From positions 11,801,723 through 11,865,722 of the forward strand of contig JBBMOA010000003.1 in NCBI GenBank assembly GCA_037954235.1: 64,000 bases of DNA, in the 5' to 3' direction. This DNA is from Aulostomus chinensis. Its lineage: Eukaryota; Chordata; Actinopteri; Syngnathiformes; Aulostomidae. Position numbers and translations under genes: made by a program. This document shows, piece after piece, positions 13,101 to 24,004 of this stretch (positions are counted from its first letter, which is position 1; every line of letters begins with the position of its first letter). Below the pieces are notes generated by a model. That model did not search any database, was not told the DNA's origin, and saw only the letters and a program-made list of their open reading frames with translations.

Positions 13101-16100
13101 TCACAATGAGGAATGCACAGTATTTCTTACTGGTATTTCAGGTGTGCATGACCCCACTAACCATGGTGCAATACTACCACCGAGTGGTTAACGTGGCACC
13201 TGCAAGACCTGCACATAACTAGGCTGGCTGCATCCATCTCACAGATCTCATTTAAACTCCCTTTGGTCAAGTTGCCATTTATAATACATTGTACATCGTG
13301 TTTCCCCACCGAGCCAATTCTCCAAAGGGTCGGAATAAAGTGCCTAAATAGAAATAAAGTGGCTATGACAAGTAATTACTGGTGTAACTGGCTGGGGGGA
13401 GGGGAGGAGGGGGAGAGAGTTGAGATGGCCTTTCCTCTCCTGTCACCGAGGAGGTGAAGGCGAAATGAGCTGGAGATGATACCAAATGAATTAGGGACAT
13501 TGTTTATTTGGGAGTTATTTGCACGGCTAAGGGTGGGGAGGAAAACGTTGAGTGGATTGGGAGTAAAGTGCGCAGCCTCCAAGGCCATCTCAGATCTCTG
13601 AGAACAGCAAATAGTGATGAACTGGGGCACAAACAAGGTAGAAGGTCATGATGCTTTGAATGGATTTAAGTGTCTGTCATCCCATGTTTGCTCCGTCAAG
13701 CCTTGAATGGCTGTAGGTGGAACGTTCCTTGGCTTGTCATGCTTTTAAATTCCTGCAACCATTCATCTCCATTTACAGTCTGCAGGATTGGTCAAACAGC
13801 GTTAATTAGGAAGCTGCCTATCTCTGATTGGAGCATCTCAGTTTGGCCCGTTGCTGTTTGTTCAAATGACAAAAAAAAATGTCTTCAGTTTCTAGAACTG
13901 GACCCCAAACAACGGGCTAAGATTCTGGCACTCAATCAAACCAGAGTCGCCATCGTCAGCAAATCAGTCCGCGGATCATGTCCTTAAATCCCCACGTTCT
14001 GTCGCCACTCACTCATGGTCATGACACTGTGGCATTTCATCATAAAGGCTCGACATTAAAGTTGACATTAAAGATTACTGCACACTACTCCTGCAGAAGA
14101 GACCTTTACGGAAACCGCTTCTTCACAGAACGTAACTTTACTTGCAGCTGATAATCGGCAGAAATGTACCCTGATTAGAACAACCTCAAAACCATCATAC
14201 TGACCTGAAAGTGAACTGACTTTAATCTCTTACTAAACCCATCTCTGTCAATCATGACACCATGGAAAGACCTCAATATCCTCTGTGATTTTCAGCTAAC
14301 CTACAGTGGAAGAATAATGCCTCCCTTCTTGAGAGAAAAGACTTCAATGTCAACATAGACAGCCTGTCTAGAGCACATATTGTACATCTGTCTGTCTCTG
14401 AAAGACAATATATACTCAATTCCCTCAACTTCTTTGATCATTCCCTCAGTCCTGCAACAGTCGTGATAAGACAGAAATTGTGAGAGACAAAAAGAATATG
14501 AGCGGGGAGACAGAAAAAAAGGTCACGAAGAAAATGGGAAGAGATGAGGACACGGCATGTCTCCAACTTGGTAACTACGGCCAATAAATCACAGCGCGTA
14601 GTGCTGCTTGAAGGCGATGCATGGATTATTTCTCAGTGCCAAGCTGAAGTGGCTGCCAGTTTCTCCACCAAAAAAACTCCCCCCTCCCCGGTCCCTCCTT
14701 CCTCGCTGTCCCCCCCATCTCGTCATGTTGTACTGTATTTTCCAGTACATCCTCCCACAGATGTGTGGTAAGGGACGGGGACAGGGTGTGAGGGGGTTAT
14801 AGATGCGAGGGGACGCTTGGCTTTGACAAATGAGCTTTCAGGGCAGACGTCAGGCAAATGGGAATGAAGATAAATCTGATCTAATGGCTGGATAACCGCC
14901 TGCTAGAGCCTGACAGACGCCATCATCGTACACATTCTTTATGGAAGCATCCCTCCGCTGCACTCGCACAAACACTAAGACACTTCTAGCTGGGGGGTGG
15001 GGGTCTCCTCTTCATCCTAACTAGCTCCTTTTCTATGTTAGTTTCTTCTCTTTCTGCTCCCATTTTGTTCACAAGTTGAAGCAGGTAATCCAGATGATGG
15101 CTAGCATGGCATTTTGTATTCCAAAGGTCTTCCAAAATGACAGACCATACTTAGAACAGTGGTTCCCAACCTTCTCCGACCCAGGGCCCACTTTTAACTC
15201 TCAAAAATTTTCCCGGCCCACCTCTGACAGTTGTCGATTCAGCATCAGCATCAAACGTAAACAAGTCAAGTGCAATGAGGTCCCGCTGCGAAGTGGTCCG
15301 GCCAATAACAACAAAATTTCCTCTCTCTCAGTTGCTTATCTTGTCTAATAGTGTAATAATAGTCTAATCATACTATTTGGGAAATTATCTGGCTTGCAAT
15401 GCACTTGCAATACCTTTTGCGGCCCATAGTTTGGGATTCACTGATCAAGAACTTTTAATGTAATGTAAAACGTGACCATGCCTTTCATCCATGTCTCAAG
15501 AAGCGGCAAAGTCCTCAGTCGACTGGGGAAATATTTAAATTGTCTATGTCATTCATACTAAAAATGTGTTGTAATCCTTAAAGAAATACATCATATGGAA
15601 ATGATAAAAACATTTAGCATTACTTATGAATGACATTTTTCCAAATTACTGTCATCAGATCTTGAAAACCCTGACCTTCAAATGTAATTTTGGGCAACGT
15701 ATCCGTCTCGCTTTACGGGAACCTTGAGTAATTTTCTCAGCGGGTTTCGAATCGCAGCTCCTCCACGCTACAGTGCTGTGATGGTGGGTTGGGAATGAGA
15801 GGCGGGCTCGGGGGTGTGACTGTGCGAGTACATCGTTGTGGTCACCATTGTGTTGTATCCATGGATGGAAATGCAACTTTTCCAAAGAATTATGCCATTT
15901 TGTAGCTCAAAATGGTCCCGTAGCAAACTTTGCCATGCGTCTTCATGTCGACTTTCATTTTCTACAACTGCCTGTGAACGGCTGAACTTGAAGGTACTCA
16001 CACGTTCCATTTTCTGCCTCGATAAAATAGTCACACTGTACACTGGTTGCTGCTGCATAATGAAATTCATTGCCTTGCTTCCAGAAACAATACAAGACAA

Positions 16101-17857
16101 ACTCTGTGATGCAAACGTTAGGTCGTTAAAAAATTACCAGCAATCAAGAAACAATCAGGTCACCAACTGTCGAATAACTGCAGCGACACGTGTCGTTTTC
16201 TGCAGGTTCCGGTGTGATCATACCTGCCTGCACCCAGCTGCTCCGAGCAGGGGACAAACCAGCAGGAGGACAAGAACAAGGTGGCAGATCAATGCAAAAA
16301 AACGAGTGGAACAAGAAACCAAATGCTAATGAAAATCTGCTTAACTTTGCACAACTGATGACACCAAAGTGATTTGTGTTCAATAATTCAGAAGTGGACT
16401 GAGGTCAGATGCAGACCAACTGATGTGTTTGTGTCTGAGTAGGAAAAAGTAAGAGCTCGTCACCAGCGACCACCATTAACTTCTGAAACTTAAACGATGT
16501 TCAGTCATTAAATTGATGGCCAAGAGGCAGCGGATGAATTATCTCAATGTGAGAAGCTTGAAATAAAGATCTTCAGGGTTGACATTGTTAGAAAATGAAT
16601 TTTTCCAGTATTTATTTCAGACGTCATTTCAGACGTACGAAAACATCCACATTTTTAATTTGCACACACGTGCTACTAAAGTTAGCTGCAGGGCTCTCAA
16701 GCACTGATCGGCTTAATGATAAGACTTTTAGTTTGACCAGAGTATCGTCTGTGTAGAGTTTTGAAAAATCAAACCACATTTGGGATCCTGTAAACATGAC
16801 AGGCCATGTAGCACATGAAATGTGCTCTCAGTTACCCCCAAAATTGGCACTGTTTACATTTTTGAGACGAGGAAGAGGGGGATCAGTACCTGTCGAAGAA
16901 GGTACTGAGTGAGGGGGCGGAGTTGTGTTAAAAGGTATTTTATAGCGCTGAAATTATACATTTTTAAGCTACAGAAATAAAAAACACAAAAAATTATGTA
17001 GTTGCAACTACTGCTTACTTTTATAGTCTATTTCTCTTCTGATAGCCTCTCACAATTTCTCAGCCATCTTAGAGACCTTTTATTTTAAATTTGCATCATC
17101 CAGTGATCGAGAAAAGCAGCAAATCCCATTGGAGAGGCTGGTCCATGCCAACACACACCAGCCATTCAGCTCATAAACTGACAGACTTCTTTTCTTTTTA
17201 TTAAACGCCCACCCTGGCTCAACCTCAGGGTGAGGGTCTGACTGCCACCACAAGTGACAGAGACCTTCAGCGCAATAACTTTTAATCAAAAAAGTCATTA
17301 ACAAAGCCTGAGTTGACACCAACTCATATGTGGCAGCAGTTTCATCAGAGCGTTGACGTTCAGGCCCCCGTACAGCTCAGCAGTATGGTAGGCCTTTCAT
17401 GGCTAAGCCTGAAGATTACTGTCTTTGAACAAGACGTATCTAGTTGCCAGGATGCTATGGGATACAGCCGCTCCTGCTCTGCTCAGCTCCACTTGGAGAT
17501 TTGTGCCTTTGATGTGCTCAAATCCAGAACAGCGGGAAAGAGGTTAAAGGTAGCGGCAACCTCTGCCTCACCTTTTAAACTCATCTAGGTTTGTGCCATT
17601 GAGCAAAAGTTGAGAGAAAGTTGCACAGTTTTGAAGTTCCATGTGAAACGACAGCCAAATGATAATAAATTAAACATGGTGTCCTCACCATGCGAGGGGC
17701 TGTAATCTGGGTAAACTCAACCCTAGTGGAATAAATAAACACAGCCTCCCATGTGGAATAATCCCATTTCATAAACATGCAAAACTTGGGTAAATGACAA
17801 CCATCCAAAAGCCATGAATACTGAGAACCTCCTATTTTGCAGAGCGGCATGGTGGTA

Positions 17858-17943
<86 letters not shown>

Positions 17944-19616
17944 GTGCGTGCGTGCGTGAGTGCGTGCGTGTGTGGTGGTGGTGGGGGTCCTTCCACCCCC
18001 TTCACGCCAGTATGAATGCCTGTGGCCCCCATGTGGCTTGGATTCTGTGAGAGGATGGGTTGAGGAAATTGCTCTTCTCCGTGTTGGTTTCAAGCTCAAA
18101 TTCCCCCAACTAAACTGGCAGAGTCTGGGGGCCTGAGCTGGGAAAGTACATGAGTCAATGAGCTCTTATTTACCCAGCTGGTGGGTGAAATGCTGGGACA
18201 GTCCTGAGGAAGCCCCCTTAAGCCACCCAGCTGGACTCTAGGGCGTACAGCCAAAACCACATAACCCCCCCCCCCCCCCCCCCCACATACTAGTCTGTGA
18301 AGTTTGAAAGGACTAAAGAGATGCTGGTAGTGTTCATTTGGGACTTAAAGGGATGGGAAAGAGACAAAGATGGACGAGTTAAGTGCATGAGACAGTTGGC
18401 CTTTTAAGGATAAAATGACTGGATTGATTTGCAAAGTCCCATCATTGTGAGACAGAACCCAAAGGGAAGGACAAGAGGACTTACTATTTCACCCAAGGAG
18501 GCGGCCACCATGTGTGTGACAGGTGTCACATGTGGCGCGGCGAGCACACTGCTGGCTCCGAGCAGGCCGCCGGCTCCAAGCAGGGACTTTACACAGTCAT
18601 AGGTGACAAAGAAAGCAGCGGCTGAAACCAAGCAGAACCACAGACATGAGGGCCCATTAGTCATCGGTGGGAAGGTGCTTGAGTGTTCAGTTGTCCGTCC
18701 ACATGTGTGACAGAGCAAAAGAACCTGCTAAAGTTAAGTTCAGTTAGCTTCTGCTCAGAGAGAGTCAGAGAGCTTGTACTCGTGACAGAATCCAGAGAGA
18801 GATTCCTTGGTAATTTCTTAATTCATTGCTAGTTTGCATTTTGTTCATGTTTATATGATGAGCTTTGTCTTGCTCTGAATATTTAAACAAGAAATCAGAA
18901 GTAACTCAGTACCTAAGTGGTATTTTAACTAAATTCTTTCTTAATCTTACCCAAGTAATCATTTGTATACAAAACATTCAGTATTTGCTGCTATTACAAC
19001 TGTCTAACCATTGGGAAAAGAGCCGACGGCAGCAGATGGGACCCCAGCGTAGATGCCCCTGAAGCCCCCGGCCTTGTAGAAACCTTGCTGACTCTGCAGT
19101 CTGGTCTTAATGGTGTCCAGGGGGAAGAGCGTTAGATCCACACACATCCCCGCACAGCCACCTGCCTGGGGGACACATGGGTGCACAAGGATCATATATT
19201 TTATTGAAATTTATGACACAGAGAGAAAAACTCTGCATTTGGAGGGACATGACACCCAATGAAAATCTAGTTTTTGTGAACATCCAGTCATTTAACTGGA
19301 CCCTGTGACCTCAACAGGCTCAAAACTGGAGGTACAACAAAACCAGCTCAGTGCTTACATGTACACTTTTGAAGAATGTTCCCTCAAAGGTACATTTGTG
19401 ACCATACCTGTGTGCAATGTTGATCGTCTAGAGCCCAAAAGTGAGTCACAGTACTTGTACTTTGTACCCTTTTAAGTACAAACTGGGACCTCTGTTTTGG
19501 AGGGTTAGTCATCCTCTTCCAGATAAAGCAAAACACACTGCTGAGTAGTGTGATACTCATTTTCTCAAGTATCGATTCATAAGGATGCATGAGGTTGAAA
19601 AAACAGTACTGATGAA

Positions 19617-19686
<70 letters not shown>

Positions 19687-20831
19687 TTATTTACAAGAAA
19701 TCCAAAGGCAAAAACATTTTTTTTTAGCGTTAGATATTTCTACTTCCTCCCTATCACCTTTGGTTAAAAATCGTACACCCTCAAAGCTGATATTGGAAAT
19801 GATATTAAATACGAATAAGTTTTAAAAATGTTCTTCAACAGTGAGAAAACTCAGCACTGTTCTGATGAAATCTCCTGATTGGGTTTCCAGACCAGCAACT
19901 GTTCTTTTGATGCGTTCCCTTTTTGTGGGCAGGATGCAAGGTGCTGTGTACCAGAGATGAGCTCTCATAAATCACAACACTCTAATTAACTACCAAAGTG
20001 GAAATGCTGAAGAAGTACAATATGTACTCTGTATACTTTGAAATCATAGCACCTGATGAAATGTACTAAATTTCTGTCTTCGCCTGTAAAAATACTGTGT
20101 GTGATCACACTTTTAAAAACCGTTGATAAACTGTATTCAGCTCACTTGTCCTGCCACCTGATTAGACAAACAAGAAAGATACTGCAGTATTTTTTAGGGA
20201 AAGTTGCTAATGTTATATTCATAATGTACATTACTTTTTGTTATCTAAATGTAGATTTTTATGACTTATCATTCACTTAAGCCCAGTATTTCCCATTTGC
20301 TCAACTGTAATATTATATCTTATTATTTATTGTTTACTACACCACTCCTACTTCTTGTAGAAAAAGTATTTCTACATTACTTCCTGTATAATGTTGAGAA
20401 GGAAATGTCCTACAAAGAAGACTTGTTGTTGAGGGGTTCACATGAAATATTTCCAATACAAAATGAGATTAAAAATGCCTTTCCCTTCGTCGTAAATCAC
20501 ATTTCCTTTTAAGCAGAGACAGAAAAGGCACATAGTATCTTATGATGCTGTTGATCTGTTGTATTTTAATCTTTTAATCTAGAACGCGCGGTTAAACTCG
20601 TTCTTTATGTTCTTATTTGTTTACCGAGTCTGATATTCATTTTTGCGAGCAAATTACTTAGGGACCATTTGAAGCAAAGAACTTACTTTATTCACTGGAA
20701 GTGGTAAACTGCAAAGACTTTGCCCTGACAAATGAATCAAGAGGTAGTCTACGGAATATAAAAGCACCGTTATTATCAGTAGAAAAGAGCCATTTTACCA
20801 CAAGAGACGCCACGAACTCTCGTCTCTCCAT
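10071..20831 (-). CDS. slc25a26: Mitochondrial S-adenosylmethionine carrier, exons 1-5 (5' part of gene)
   Basis: Members of this family exchange cytosolic S-adenosylmethionine for matrix S-adenosylhomocysteine across the inner mitochondrial membrane, feeding mitochondrial methylation. Five minus-strand exons (20799-20831, 19009-19165, 18485-18621, 12215-12319, 10071-10118) join in frame through GT-AG junctions into 160 residues. Residues 1-11 read MERREFVASLV. The first carrier signature is PLDTIK at 26-31 and the second is PTEVVK at 117-122. GGFRGIYAGVPSAAVGSFPN (44-63) and GLYRGY in exon 5 are hallmarks of the SAM carrier. Helices H1 (about 7-27), H2 (about 64-79), H3 (about 98-116) and the start of the second matrix loop are covered. 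Vertebrate family members are about 270 residues, so H4-H6 are missing; their exons were not found in 1-10070 and probably lie beyond the left edge. The start codon matches the family N-terminus. Identification comes from recognising the family, not from an alignment run. Confidence 0.95.
10650..12140 (+). pseudogene. Tc1-type transposon, inactive, in intron 4 of slc25a26
   Basis: The transposase frame opens at 11025 with MARTNQLSKEKRQ and a helix-turn-helix region, continues through a readable SDESKFEIFG (first catalytic Asp) near 11470, and reaches SPDLNPIQ near 11755-11781. Long imperfect inverted repeats flank it: about 10680-10900 is the inverse of about 11880-12100 (both arms contain the ATATGGAATTATGTAGTA and AGCCACCCTTTGCTTTG stretches). 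The frame has a TAG at 11452, further stops and frameshifts, a deletion removing the segment with the second catalytic Asp (near 11690-11700), and Gln where the family has the catalytic Glu (11779-11781). It cannot encode an active enzyme. The right end is near 12140; the left outer end is eroded. Confidence 0.9.
12215..12319 (-). CDS. slc25a26: slc25a26 coding exon 4
   Basis: This 105-nt exon (35 codons, phase 0 at both ends) lies between acceptor ctccag (12320-12325) and donor GAG|gtacag (12214). It encodes residues 110-144: VACLIRVPTEVVKQRTQACP, then a segment ending LKEE. PTEVVK is the signature of the second carrier repeat. The VACLIRVP context is specific to SAM carriers. Confidence 0.95.
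15157..15443. mobile_element. Non-autonomous hAT-type MITE
   Basis: The element starts CAGTGGTTCCCAACC and ends with the inverse form AGTTTGGGATTCACTG, the classical terminal repeats of hAT elements. Length is 287 bp with no coding capacity. Flanking octamers acttagaa (15149-15156) and atcaagaa (15444-15451) agree at 5 of 8 positions, consistent with an old 8-bp target duplication. Confidence 0.75.
17860..17972. repeat. (GT)n microsatellite in intron 3
   Basis: About 39 uninterrupted GT units, then gtgcgtgc variants. Confidence 0.98.
18265..18284. repeat. Poly-C run in intron 3
   Basis: Twenty consecutive C, about 200 bp downstream of exon 3 in the direction of transcription. Confidence 0.95.
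18485..18621 (-). CDS. slc25a26: slc25a26 coding exon 3
   Basis: This 137-nt exon starts after acceptor tttcag (18622-18627) and ends at donor ATA|gtaagt (18484). It encodes residues 64-109: helix 2 (AAAFFVTYDCVKSLLG), the loop facing the intermembrane space, and the start of helix 3 (THMVAASLGEI). The loop between helices 2 and 3 (GAGGLLGASSVLAAPHVTPV) is about nine residues longer than in the human protein as I recall it. Phase is 1 at entry and 0 at exit. Confidence 0.94.
19009..19165 (-). CDS. slc25a26: slc25a26 coding exon 2
   Basis: This 157-nt exon runs from an acceptor ending cccccag at 19166-19172 to donor AATG|gttaga at 19008. It encodes residues 12-63 plus one base of codon 64: the end of helix 1, the first carrier signature PLDTIK, the matrix amphipathic segment with GGFRGIYAG, and VPSAAVGSFPN leading into helix 2. 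It is the most diagnostic exon for the SAM carrier. Confidence 0.95.
19618..19681. repeat. (AT)n microsatellite in intron 1
   Basis: About 32 AT units between exons 1 and 2 of slc25a26. Confidence 0.98.
20799..20831 (-). CDS. slc25a26: slc25a26 coding exon 1
   Basis: This 33-nt coding part encodes MERREFVASLV, the expected N-terminus of vertebrate SAM carriers. ATG is at 20831-20829, and the GT of the donor is at 20798-20797 (GTG|gtaaaa). It ends in phase 0 and joins exon 2, which opens with AGGCAG, giving the family sequence SLVAGGCAG. The 5' UTR continues to higher coordinates; its cap site cannot be read from sequence alone. Confidence 0.9.
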
Positions 20832-20913
20832 GTTCCGCTCACACAATATACGTCTATCTGTCGAGCAGTCCGTAAATTCGCTATGAACGGGAGATTTTAA
20901 CACTCCAGTGGGA

Positions 20914-20943
20914 TCAAAACACGCCGGTCAAGGACGCTGCCAT
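20914..20943 (-). other. Upstream ORF of nine codons inside a TISU-like element
   Basis: On the minus strand the YY1 motif reads CAAGATGGCAGC, one mismatch from the TISU consensus (translation initiator of short 5' UTRs). Its ATG (20943-20941) opens the frame MAASLTGVF followed by TGA (20916-20914). The stop lies 82 bases before the slc25a26 ATG. Whether it is transcribed depends on the unknown cap site. Confidence 0.5.
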
Positions 20944-20985
20944 CTTGGCTGACTTACTTCCGCGTGACGTCATGACGCATTGGTC
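20937..20985 (-). promoter_or_regulatory. slc25a26: Probable slc25a26 core promoter: YY1/TISU, ETS, CRE and CCAAT motifs
   Basis: Within 45 bp, starting 109 bp upstream of the start codon, are: a YY1-type motif (ccatcttgg, 20940-20948), an ETS/GABP site (acttccg, 20956-20962), a perfect palindromic CRE (tgacgtca, 20965-20972) and an inverted CCAAT box (attgg, 20979-20983). This combination is common in CpG-type promoters of nuclear genes for mitochondrial proteins. No TATA box is obvious. Motif matches are seen directly; promoter activity and the transcription start are inferred. Confidence 0.7.
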
Positions 20986-21499
20986 ACCTGACTTCAAATG
21001 GCAGAAAGGAAAAAACATTTATGTCATTATTCCTATTATTCCTGTCCATGAATTTGTATGCTTTTTCTCTCTTTCTCGCTCTCATATATACACACACATA
21101 TATATATATATATGTGAGTGTGTGTGTGTGAGAATATAATTGGCTGTTGTTAACATATCATTGTATGTACTTAATTAGAAGTTTCTGTCACTTAAAAACT
21201 CATAAATATTTCATGATTAAATCTTTGACCATACCTTGCTCACAGGAGATTTTTTTAAAACCAGTTAAATATATTCTTTTTTTAAGAACATCTGATGTGG
21301 ATATATACATGCAGTTGTATAAATACAAATGAAGACCCAACATATATGGTTCCAATATTTTCTTTCAAAGACAAAATTAAGACAAACACAATTATTTTTA
21401 CCCTGAATTATGTTATACGTTTTGTTTATCTCGACAATTAAGATCATTGATTCAAAAAAAATTTACTGTGTGAGTTTGGAAAATAAGCTAACATAATGT

Positions 21500-21899
21500 T
21501 TACTGGGGGCTCAAACAGTGGTGCAGTGGTCAGCGCTGTGGCCTCACAGCAAGAAGGTTCCGGGGTCATGCCCCAACACGAGCACGGGATCTTTCTGTGT
21601 GAGTCTCCATGTTCTCCCTGTTCCTGTGTGGGTTCTCTCTGGTACTCCAGCTTCCTCCCACAGTCCAAAGACATCAAGAGGGGACGAGGCTGATTGATAC
21701 TCTAAATTGACCGTAGGTGTGACTGTGAGTGTGAATGGTTGTCTGTCTCTATGTGTTGGTCCTGTGATGGACTGGTGACCTGTCCAGGGTGAACCCCACT
21801 TCTCGCCCGAAAGCAGCTGGGATAGGGTCCAGCCCCCCCACCCCCAAACCCCACCCCCTGTGACCCTTAAAAGGATAAGCGGTAGAAAATAGATGGGTG
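21500..21899 (+). mobile_element. tRNA-derived SINE, copy 1
   Basis: This has the same body as the copies at 51162 and 57116: CAGTGGTGCAGTGG at the head, the CACAGCAAGAAGGTTCC segment, CTTCCTCCCACAGTCCAAAG, and the terminal GGATAAGCGGTAGAAAATAGATGG. Box B is degraded (ggggtcatgcc). A short tgttta(c/t)t flanks both ends and may be an eroded target duplication. Confidence 0.8.
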
Positions 21900-24000
21900 T
21901 TTATTTTGATTTTTGCATGACACTGTAAGCTAGTGCCTGTGAATTAGGAGTTCTGCTCTGATCATTGATGGTCTTTGGATTTGATGATGCTTCAAATTAC
22001 AAGCTGTACTGTGTAAATTGGTTGTATGTATTTGTGTTATCTTGTAAGCCCATGTGGGCTGAGCAACAGCAGCCTGACACAGTATTACAATTCAAGTCAT
22101 TCATTTATTACAGTCATTAGCGACCATATGCTGTATATGACATTTTATGAAGCAATGTGCTTGAAGTGCACGCTTGATGAAGGAGTTCTGCAAGTACACT
22201 CATATGCACTCTCAACATAGTAGGAACACACACGCACACACTGAAGCGGCAGTGATACCTCAGGTCCAAAATTACTGATAAAATCCAACTCTCCTGAGAG
22301 TCGTGCTACCATTTCCACAATGCTGCTCAGAACAGAAGTGACGGTTCTCCTGGCCAACAAGAACAATTTGCAGGTTCCAGAGAACAAAGGTGAACCAGAA
22401 TGTCTGTCTTCACTGAGAGGACTTGTGTCTCTTTGATTGGTCCTTTTGCTGAACAAAGAGATGCGGCAGGATGTGCCCTTTTGTTTGACTTTGCTGCCTG
22501 TCTGCAGGCTCAGCTTGTTTCTAAGCGTTCTGGCTGGGAGACCAGGTCATGAAGGGGATCTGACTCGCTTCTGGCTTCATCCTCTTCTTCTCATCAGAGT
22601 CCAGTGGTCCTCTTTTCACTGATGAAAAGATAATGAGAGGCTTGGTCCTGAACTCCCCAGAATCATTTGTTGTCACCTCTGACGAAGCCAGACAAGCAGA
22701 GGGGAAGGAGGTGTAGGGAGAAGGATCAGCTGAGGACACAAAAAGTTTTGATCTAATGAAATTTTGACATGACTAAGCAGGAAAGGCCTCAATGAAAAAC
22801 ACTAATTATAGCTGAGTCACCTTTGGTTTAGTGCGCGGTTGGCCAGTAGGTTTCCATGAACACTTGAGTTTAACCAGCTAGCCTCATTCATCTTATTAGC
22901 TCCACCTGCGCTTCTCCTGATATGGTAAGTCAAGAAGTCAAAAATGCCTATAGAAAGATATGACATTAGTCATCAACCTGATTCCATGGGAAAGTAACAA
23001 AGAAATGGACTTTCAGTGTATAAAAATAGAAAAACCAAAAGTATATGTGCGGCTGTGACCTACCTGCACCCACATCTCGTTTGCCATTCCTGAACTGTAG
23101 AGCCTTATGTTGGTGCGTCTCCACCCTCCCTCGTGACACCGTTGAGTGAGTGAGCTCAGGTGAGTGTGTTCTTTCCCACTGACATGCCGACTAGGTTATT
23201 TATGGCCTACTGTCAGCCAAGCAGCGTCTCCTATTAGGGAAGAGCAGGCAAGGGGCCACCACCTCTTTATTCAGCCTGGACCCAATGATGTCTGGGCTGA
23301 GTGCACGCAGTTTGAGGCTCGATGCCTGTCATCCATCTTGTTGAAGCGGGTCTCCGAGGGATCCTGTTGGATGTGAGCCCCAGCTGGATGTGGACTGAGC
23401 TGCAGTCCGGATGTGCGCCAGGCAATACAGCATCACTTCCACTCTGCTTCTCATCCCTTTATTGATACGGTGCAAATGTCTCATTGCAAGCGCAAGGATC
23501 CTCTGTCAAGTGGTTTATTTATGATTATTTATCGAGTGTTATTTTGCATGTGAGCCTTGCCCTTACTTAAGTTGTTGCGTGTCACTCGATACAGATTAAT
23601 TCTATGCCATGTCTGAAATTGATTTTTTCCCTCCTCTTTTGGTTGTTGTCAATAAAATTTCAAGAGTCCTGTCTGCCCTGTCATGTAAAGCCATTTATCA
23701 GCTTGTCACAGCGCAACCCTACGCACTGGGATTCTTATTATTGGTGTTCTAAATGCTGTATTCCTCTAGGTCTCAATAGACTGAAAGTAAAAATGCAGAA
23801 AAACACAACTGGAAAAGATATTTACGGGATGCTTCATAGCAAATGTCAATCCAATCTTACAGAAATATGTGAAGTCACAGTGAAAATATCTGCTTGACTT
23901 CTCAACACTGTCTTACACGGTGGTCATTTTAAGGAAAACTTTTTTCTTTTTTTTTATCTCACCCTTTTTTGTCCAAATTAGAGATTTTAAGACGCAGAAA
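21900..24000. other. Upstream flank between SINE copy 1 and the L2-like fragment
   Basis: Apart from the coding-like stretch at 22270-22729 I see no gene. The interval 23160-23620 is unique, moderately GC-rich sequence without an open frame that I trust. Confidence 0.5.
22270..22729 (-). pseudogene. Unassigned coding-like stretch with one frameshift
   Basis: I do not recognise this protein. After a good acceptor (ttttgtgtcctcag, ending at 22730) the minus strand is open from 22729 to 22521, reading DPSPYTSFPSACLASSEVTT and then EKKRMKPEASQIPFMTWSPS before a TAG. Shifting frame near the TAG gives a second open stretch of about 80 codons: LRNKLSLQTGSKVKQKGTSC, SEDRHSGSPLFSGT, then SSIVEMVARLSGELDFISNF, followed by a possible donor (gag|gtatca). 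Codon use and the Lys/Arg/Ser-rich composition look protein-like and differ from neighbouring DNA. It could be a decayed gene, a retrocopy fragment, or an exon with an assembly error. No partner exon was established; a short exon-like stretch with a strong donor (gtgcag|gtaggtc near 23065) does not continue the frame. Confidence 0.4.
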
Positions 24001-24004
24001 AACT

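Larger units (their letters stand above)
12320..18484 (-). other. slc25a26 intron 3
   Basis: This 6165-bp intron contains a hAT-type MITE (15157-15443), a (GT)n array (17860-17972) and a poly-C run (18265-18284). Unique stretches at about 12780-14000 could be noncoding regulatory sequence. Two overlapping open frames near 15770-16330 on opposite strands match nothing I recognise and are probably chance. Confidence 0.75.

Noticed and set aside
15768..16329. Overlapping 110- and 163-codon frames on opposite strands
   Set aside because: No recognisable domain on either strand; lies inside a carrier intron; most likely chance.
20945..21139. Divergent gene start on the plus strand opposite slc25a26
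   Set aside because: The frame has no ATG at its start and runs into an AT/GT microsatellite; a noncoding divergent transcript remains possible but is unsupported.
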